Below are positions 59,409-64,000 of a stretch of DNA of 64,000 nucleotides, one piece after another. This DNA comes from Silene conica. Its lineage: Eukaryota > Streptophyta > Magnoliopsida > Caryophyllales > Caryophyllaceae. Position 1 is the first letter of the stretch. The number at the start of each line of letters is the position of its first letter. The stretch covers positions 30,323,501 to 30,387,500 of the forward strand of contig CM055315.2 of assembly GCA_029255685.2 (NCBI GenBank), in the 5' to 3' direction. The notes beneath the pieces are model-generated. The model searched no databases, was not told the origin of the DNA, and saw only the letters and a program-made list of their open reading frames with translations. The position numbers and the translations under genes were made by a program.

Positions 59409-62400
59409 TCAATCGAACAAATGTGGGTAACGTTCTCTCATGGATGCCTCAGGCTCCCATGTAGCCTCCTCCTGATTATGATTGGTCCACAGGACCTTCA
59501 CCAAGGACGTCTCTCCATTGCGAGTTTTCCGTACCTTTCTGTCCAGAATTTCCTTCGGAGTCTCAATGTATGACAACTGTTCATCTACCTCAATCACCTC
59601 GTGCTGAAGCACATGTGATGGATCACTCACGTATTTCCTCAACTGGGACACATGGAACACATTATGGACCTTGGATAGGGTTGGAGGTAAAGCTAAGCGA
59701 TATGCCACCTCTCCAACTCTGTCCAAGATCTCAAATGGTCCAATAAATTTCTGACTCAGTTTGCCACGCTTGCCGAATCTCATCACACCCTTCATCGGAG
59801 AGACCTTCAGTAGTACTTTCTCTCCGGCCTCAAATGAAATATCGTTGCTCTTCAGATCTGCATAGCTCTTCTGTCTATCCTGAGCGGCCCTCATCCTCTG
59901 TCGAAAAATCTGAACCTGTTCCACCATCTCCTGGATCATATCTGGCCCCAATGTCACAACATCAGCTCGATCATCCCAACATACAGGGCTCCGACACTTC
60001 CTCCCATACAGAGCCTCGAAAGGGGCCATCCCTATACTGGCATGGTAGCTATTATTATATGAAAACTCTATCAACCCCAGCCGATCCTCCCAAGATCCTC
60101 CGAACTCAAGAACGCAAGCTCTCAGCATATCCTCAAGGGTTTGAATCGTTCTCTCAGTCTGACCATCAGTAGCTGGATGGAAAGCAGTACTCATCTTCAA
60201 TTGGGTACCCAAAGCTGCCTATAACTCCTGCCAAAATCTAGAGATGAACCTCGAGTCTCGATCGGAAACAATGTCCTTGGGTACACCATGCAATTTGACT
60301 ACATTCTGCACATATGACTTAGCCAACTCAGCTTTACTCCAGGTATCTTTCATCGGAATAAAGTGAGCAGACTTAGTCAAACGATCCACAATCACCCAAA
60401 TCATGTTGTTGCCCCTCTGAGTCCGAGGCAACCCTACGATAAAATCCATTGAAATGTTCTCCCACTTCCACTCTGGCACATCTAAAGGTTGAACTTTCCC
60501 TTGAGGTCTCTTATGCTCCCCTTTCACTCTCTGACATGTCAAGCACCTGGAAACAAACTCTGCGACCTCCTTCTTCATGTTAGGCCACCAGAATGTCTTC
60601 TTAAGATCTTTATACAATTTATCACCCCCTGGGTGAACGGAATACGGAGTAGCATGAGCTTTAGTCAGGATCTTCTTCTTTAGCTCCTCTACCTCCGGAA
60701 CGCACCATCGCCCACTGAACCTCAAACTACCGTCGGCATGAATAATGAACTTGGTCGTCGACTCTCCACTCTCACTCTCCACCATCTGGCGCCATTTCTG
60801 GATTCTTGCATCGTTCTTTTGTAACTCTCGAATCTCCCAATACAACTCAGGCTCTACTGTCAAATCACCAAGAGCATCCCCTTTCCGGATCATGAAAATT
60901 CTCATCTCCCTCAATTCACTATGCAACCTCACTCTCGATCTGGCACAACTCAAAGCATGTACTGACTTCCTGCTTAGAGCATCAGCTACCACATTCGCCT
61001 TGCCCTCGTGGTAAACAATCTGCATATCATAGTCTCCGATTAACTCTATCCACCTCCTCTGCCTCATGTTCAACTCTTTCTGGGTGTAGATATACTTCAG
61101 GCTCTTATGATTAGAAAACACTTTAAAAGTGGCTCCATAAAGGTAATGGCGCCACAATTTAAGTGCAAACACAACTGCGCCCAATTCCAAATCATGAGTC
61201 GGATAATTTTCTTCATAGGTCTTCAACTGGCGAGAAGCATACGCTATAACCCTCCCATTCTGCATTAGCACACAACCCAACCCATGCTTCGAGGCGTCAG
61301 TATAAACTTCAAAGTTATCACTCCCAACTGGCAAAGCAAGAATAGGAGCTGTTGTCAGGCGTTCCTTAAGGGTTAGGAATGCCTTCTCACAACTCTCATC
61401 CCAGACGAAACGGTTCTCTTTCCTCATTAACAACGTCAACGGCTTCGCTATCTTTGAAAAATCTTTGACAAATCTCCGATAATAACCAGCTAATCCCAGG
61501 AAGCTTCGAATCTCACTCACATTCTTCGGACTCTGCCACTTAGTCACTGCCTCGATCTTACTAGGGTCAACAGCTACCCCCTCTTTTGAAATTACATGCC
61601 CCAAAAATGCGACTTTCTCCAACCAAAACTCACACTTGCTCAACTTAGCATTGAGCTTATGCTCCTCCAAGGTCTGAAGTACTTTCCTCAAATGATCCTC
61701 GTGCTCTTCTGCATTCTTGGAATATACCAGGATATCATCTATGAATACCACCACGAATTTGTCCAGATATGGACTGAAGACTCGATTCATCAAGTCCATG
61801 AACACGGCTGGAGCATTAGTCAATCCAAATGGCATAACCACGAATTCATAGTGGCCATACCTCGTTCAGAAAGCGGTCTTTGGAATATCTTCATCTTTTA
61901 TCCTCAACTGATGATACCCGGATCTCAAATCAATCTTGGAGAAAACCCCAGCTCCACTTAACTGGTCGAACAAGTCGTCAATTCTCGGCAACGGATAACG
62001 GTTCTTGATGGTCACATTGTTCAACTCTCGGTAGTCAACACAAAGTCTCAAACTCCCATCCTTCTTCTTCACAAATAGAACAGGTGCTCCCCAGGGCGAC
62101 ACACTGGGTCGGATGAACCCTTTCTCAGCTAGTTCGTCCAATTGCTTCTTCAACTCCTCCATTTCCTTCGGTCCCATACGGTACGGTGATTTAGATATTG
62201 GTCCCGCTCCTGGTTTTAGGTCAATGGAAAATTCCACTTCCCTCCTCGGCGGTAACCCTGGAACGTCGTCTCGGAAAACTCCCTCGAACTCCCGTACCAC
62301 AGGTATCTCACTAGTCTTGGGGGTCTCAGCCTCACAATCCCACATTTGGCACAAGATTAGGCTCTCTCCTTTTCGCAAACTAGACTTGAGGGTATTGACG

Positions 62401-64000
62401 GATATGAATTTGATTTTTGGCTTGACTCGGTATCCCTGGTAAGAAACCCTCACTCCTTTAGGTCCCTTCAAGGAAATTTTCTTTTGATGACAGTCGATAA
62501 AAGCCCTATACTTCCCCAGCCAGTCCATCCCTAAGATCACTTCAAAACCCCCCAAAGGAAATTCTATGAGGTCACCAAAGAAAGTTGCTTCCCCGATTTT
62601 GATGGGTACACTACCGTATACTCTATTACAAACTAACGACTCGCCCGAAGGTATGGTCACTGAATCCGTGACCCAGTCGAATCTCTCAAGTCCCAAAGCC
62701 TTAACATGATCTCTAGACACAAACGAATGGGTGGCACCGGAATCGAAAAGTACGAAAGTAGGTTTAGAGTTCACAAGAAAAGTACTGGTTACCACATGCG
62801 CATCCTCCTGAGCTGCCTGCTTTCCCATGGCAAAGAGCTTGCCACTGGACTTGACCCCACTCTGACTGGCACTAGATGTCCCAGCCTGCTGATTCCCTTC
62901 TGCTCCCGCCTTCTGATTGCTTCCATTCCCATGGTTCTGGTTTTGGTACGAGCGGTTCTGATAGTTATTGAAGTTCCTCTGATAATTGCTGCTCCCTCCA
63001 GATTTCGCACCCCCACCATAGTTTGTCGTGGGTGTGCGATAGCCACTGCTACCATAGGACTGAGTGCGGGATCCCTGATATCCGGATGTAGGCGTGCGAT
63101 AACCTCCGGACTGATTCCCTCCAGAAGAGCGACATACTGCCTGTTTGTGCCCAATCTTTCCGCAGCCGAAACAGACTATGCCCACCGAACCACTGCCAGA
63201 ACCTCCACTCCTGAAGTTGCCCCCACTCTGGTTTCTCCCACCACCAGAGGCACTACTCCCGAAGTACCCACTGAACTTGTTAGAGCTTTGCTTTTTCGAT
63301 CCCGAACTCTCAGTTACTGCTTCAGCCTTCCTCTTTTCAGACTTGGACTTCTTGTCCTCTTTGATCATCTCTGAAAGCCTCTCCGCCGCCCCAACCCTTA
63401 AGTAGATGTCCCGGACTGTGGTCGGCGGAGCTGCAATCAGCCTCTTCTTGATGGCGACTGACAACCCCCTCTCGAACTTCATTGCTAGCATTGCATCATC
63501 AAATCCCATGTCCCCTACATAGCTCACCAGTTGGATAAATTTCCTATAGTAAGCCTCCACTGACATGTCTTCCGTCATCTTGAATGTATCAAACTCCTCT
63601 CTTAACTTGCTTTTCTGGAATTCTGGTAGAAACACCTCATATAAAATTCTCTTGAATGCGACCCAAGCAACAAACTCGGTCCCATCCTCTCTAGCTGCCT
63701 CTCTAAGCTCTCCCTTGTTCCCGGTCCACCAGTCTCCAGCCATACCCCTCAGATAGTGGGCAGCCTGGTCCACCCTCAATTCTTCAGGGCAATCCACCAA
63801 CTCGAACAGGTTACTGAATTCCCGGCACCAAGCTCCCATCAGATGAGGTTCCCCCTCCCCAGTGAATTGGGTAGGGTGATGCCTCGCGATGATTGTGCTC
63901 ATTTTCGCGGAGTCCATACGTTTGGCCTTTAGGGCCTCATTTTCAGCTATCAAACGGTCCAACTCTTCTTGCGTGATGTTAACGGCATTATCTCTTCGCG
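59409..64000 (-). pseudogene. Ty3-gypsy chromovirus gag-pol polyprotein, three lesions, partial at window edge
   Basis: The frame is open into the right edge. Domains from right to left: gag ([20 protein letters not shown], 63.8 kb), CCHC knuckle [14 protein letters not shown] (about 63170), protease [12 protein letters not shown] (about 62740), reverse transcriptase ([20 protein letters not shown], then FIDDILVYS about 61740), RNase H ([13 protein letters not shown]), integrase (zinc domain [41 protein letters not shown]), and a C-terminal chromodomain-like end ([20 protein letters not shown] ... ATWEPEASM). It is interrupted only by a TGA near 61866, inside the reverse transcriptase, and a TAG near 60219, inside the integrase; the same frame continues across both. 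The RNase H motif TDHKSL reads SNHKSL. The chromodomain and TGTAATACC LTR suggest the Tekay/Del clade. Confidence 0.9.

Noticed and set aside
62706..63374. 222-codon plus-strand frame
   Set aside because: Shadow of the gypsy gag-protease region on the minus strand, where CCHC and protease motifs are clear.

Overview
This is an AT-rich stretch of a plant nuclear genome, most likely a eudicot. The evidence is spliced plant-type genes, plant transposon families (CACTA, hAT, MULE, Ty1-copia, Ty3-gypsy chromovirus, L1 LINE, tRNA-derived SINE) and a plant mobile domain protein. I cannot name the species.

Left third (1-18 kb): two ordinary, apparently intact host genes. TRM10 (tRNA m1G9 methyltransferase) spans 6126-11396 in three exons. 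A probably plastid-targeted Rossmann-fold protein spans 14314-17871 in five exons. Around and inside them lie small relics: a CACTA terminus, a fragment of an FKBP gene, two TIR elements in the long TRM10 intron, the 3' end of a LINE, and a pair of 190-bp repeats. A tRNA-derived SINE with clear target-site duplications follows at 18 kb.

Right two thirds (18-64 kb): a nest of transposons that can be read layer by layer. An L1 endonuclease fragment (20.8 kb) is cut by copia element 1 (5' LTR from 21070). Copia 1 is cut by a CACTA element (25186-29414, TSD CAA) at its gag-pol boundary. It is cut again in the reverse-transcriptase region by a minus-strand Ty3-gypsy chromovirus, whose 3' LTR starts at 31640 and whose polyprotein runs off the right edge. 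The gypsy LTR contains a hAT element (8-bp TSD) and a complete gag-only copia element 2 (LTRs of 1289 bp, TSD AGCTT). Copia 2 has another hAT element in its leader.

On top of this is the most unusual structure. A 7.86-kb segment covering the CACTA tail, copia 1 pol, gypsy LTR, and copia 2 LTR plus leader is present twice in direct orientation (29212-37068 and 44439-52303). Exactly between the copies sits a 7.37-kb Mutator-like element (37069-44438). This MULE carries three open, apparently functional genes: a two-exon plant-mobile-domain protein (+), a small acidic-tailed protein (-), and a transposase fused to an OTU cysteine-protease domain (-). It also has a 22-bp palindrome array beside a TATA box, and matching 33-bp minisatellites bounded by A and T runs in the first intron at both ends. 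The large direct repeats take the place of the short target-site duplication expected for a MULE.

Most retroelement genes here are broken by stops, frameshifts or a lost catalytic residue. The MULE genes and the copia 2 gag are open.
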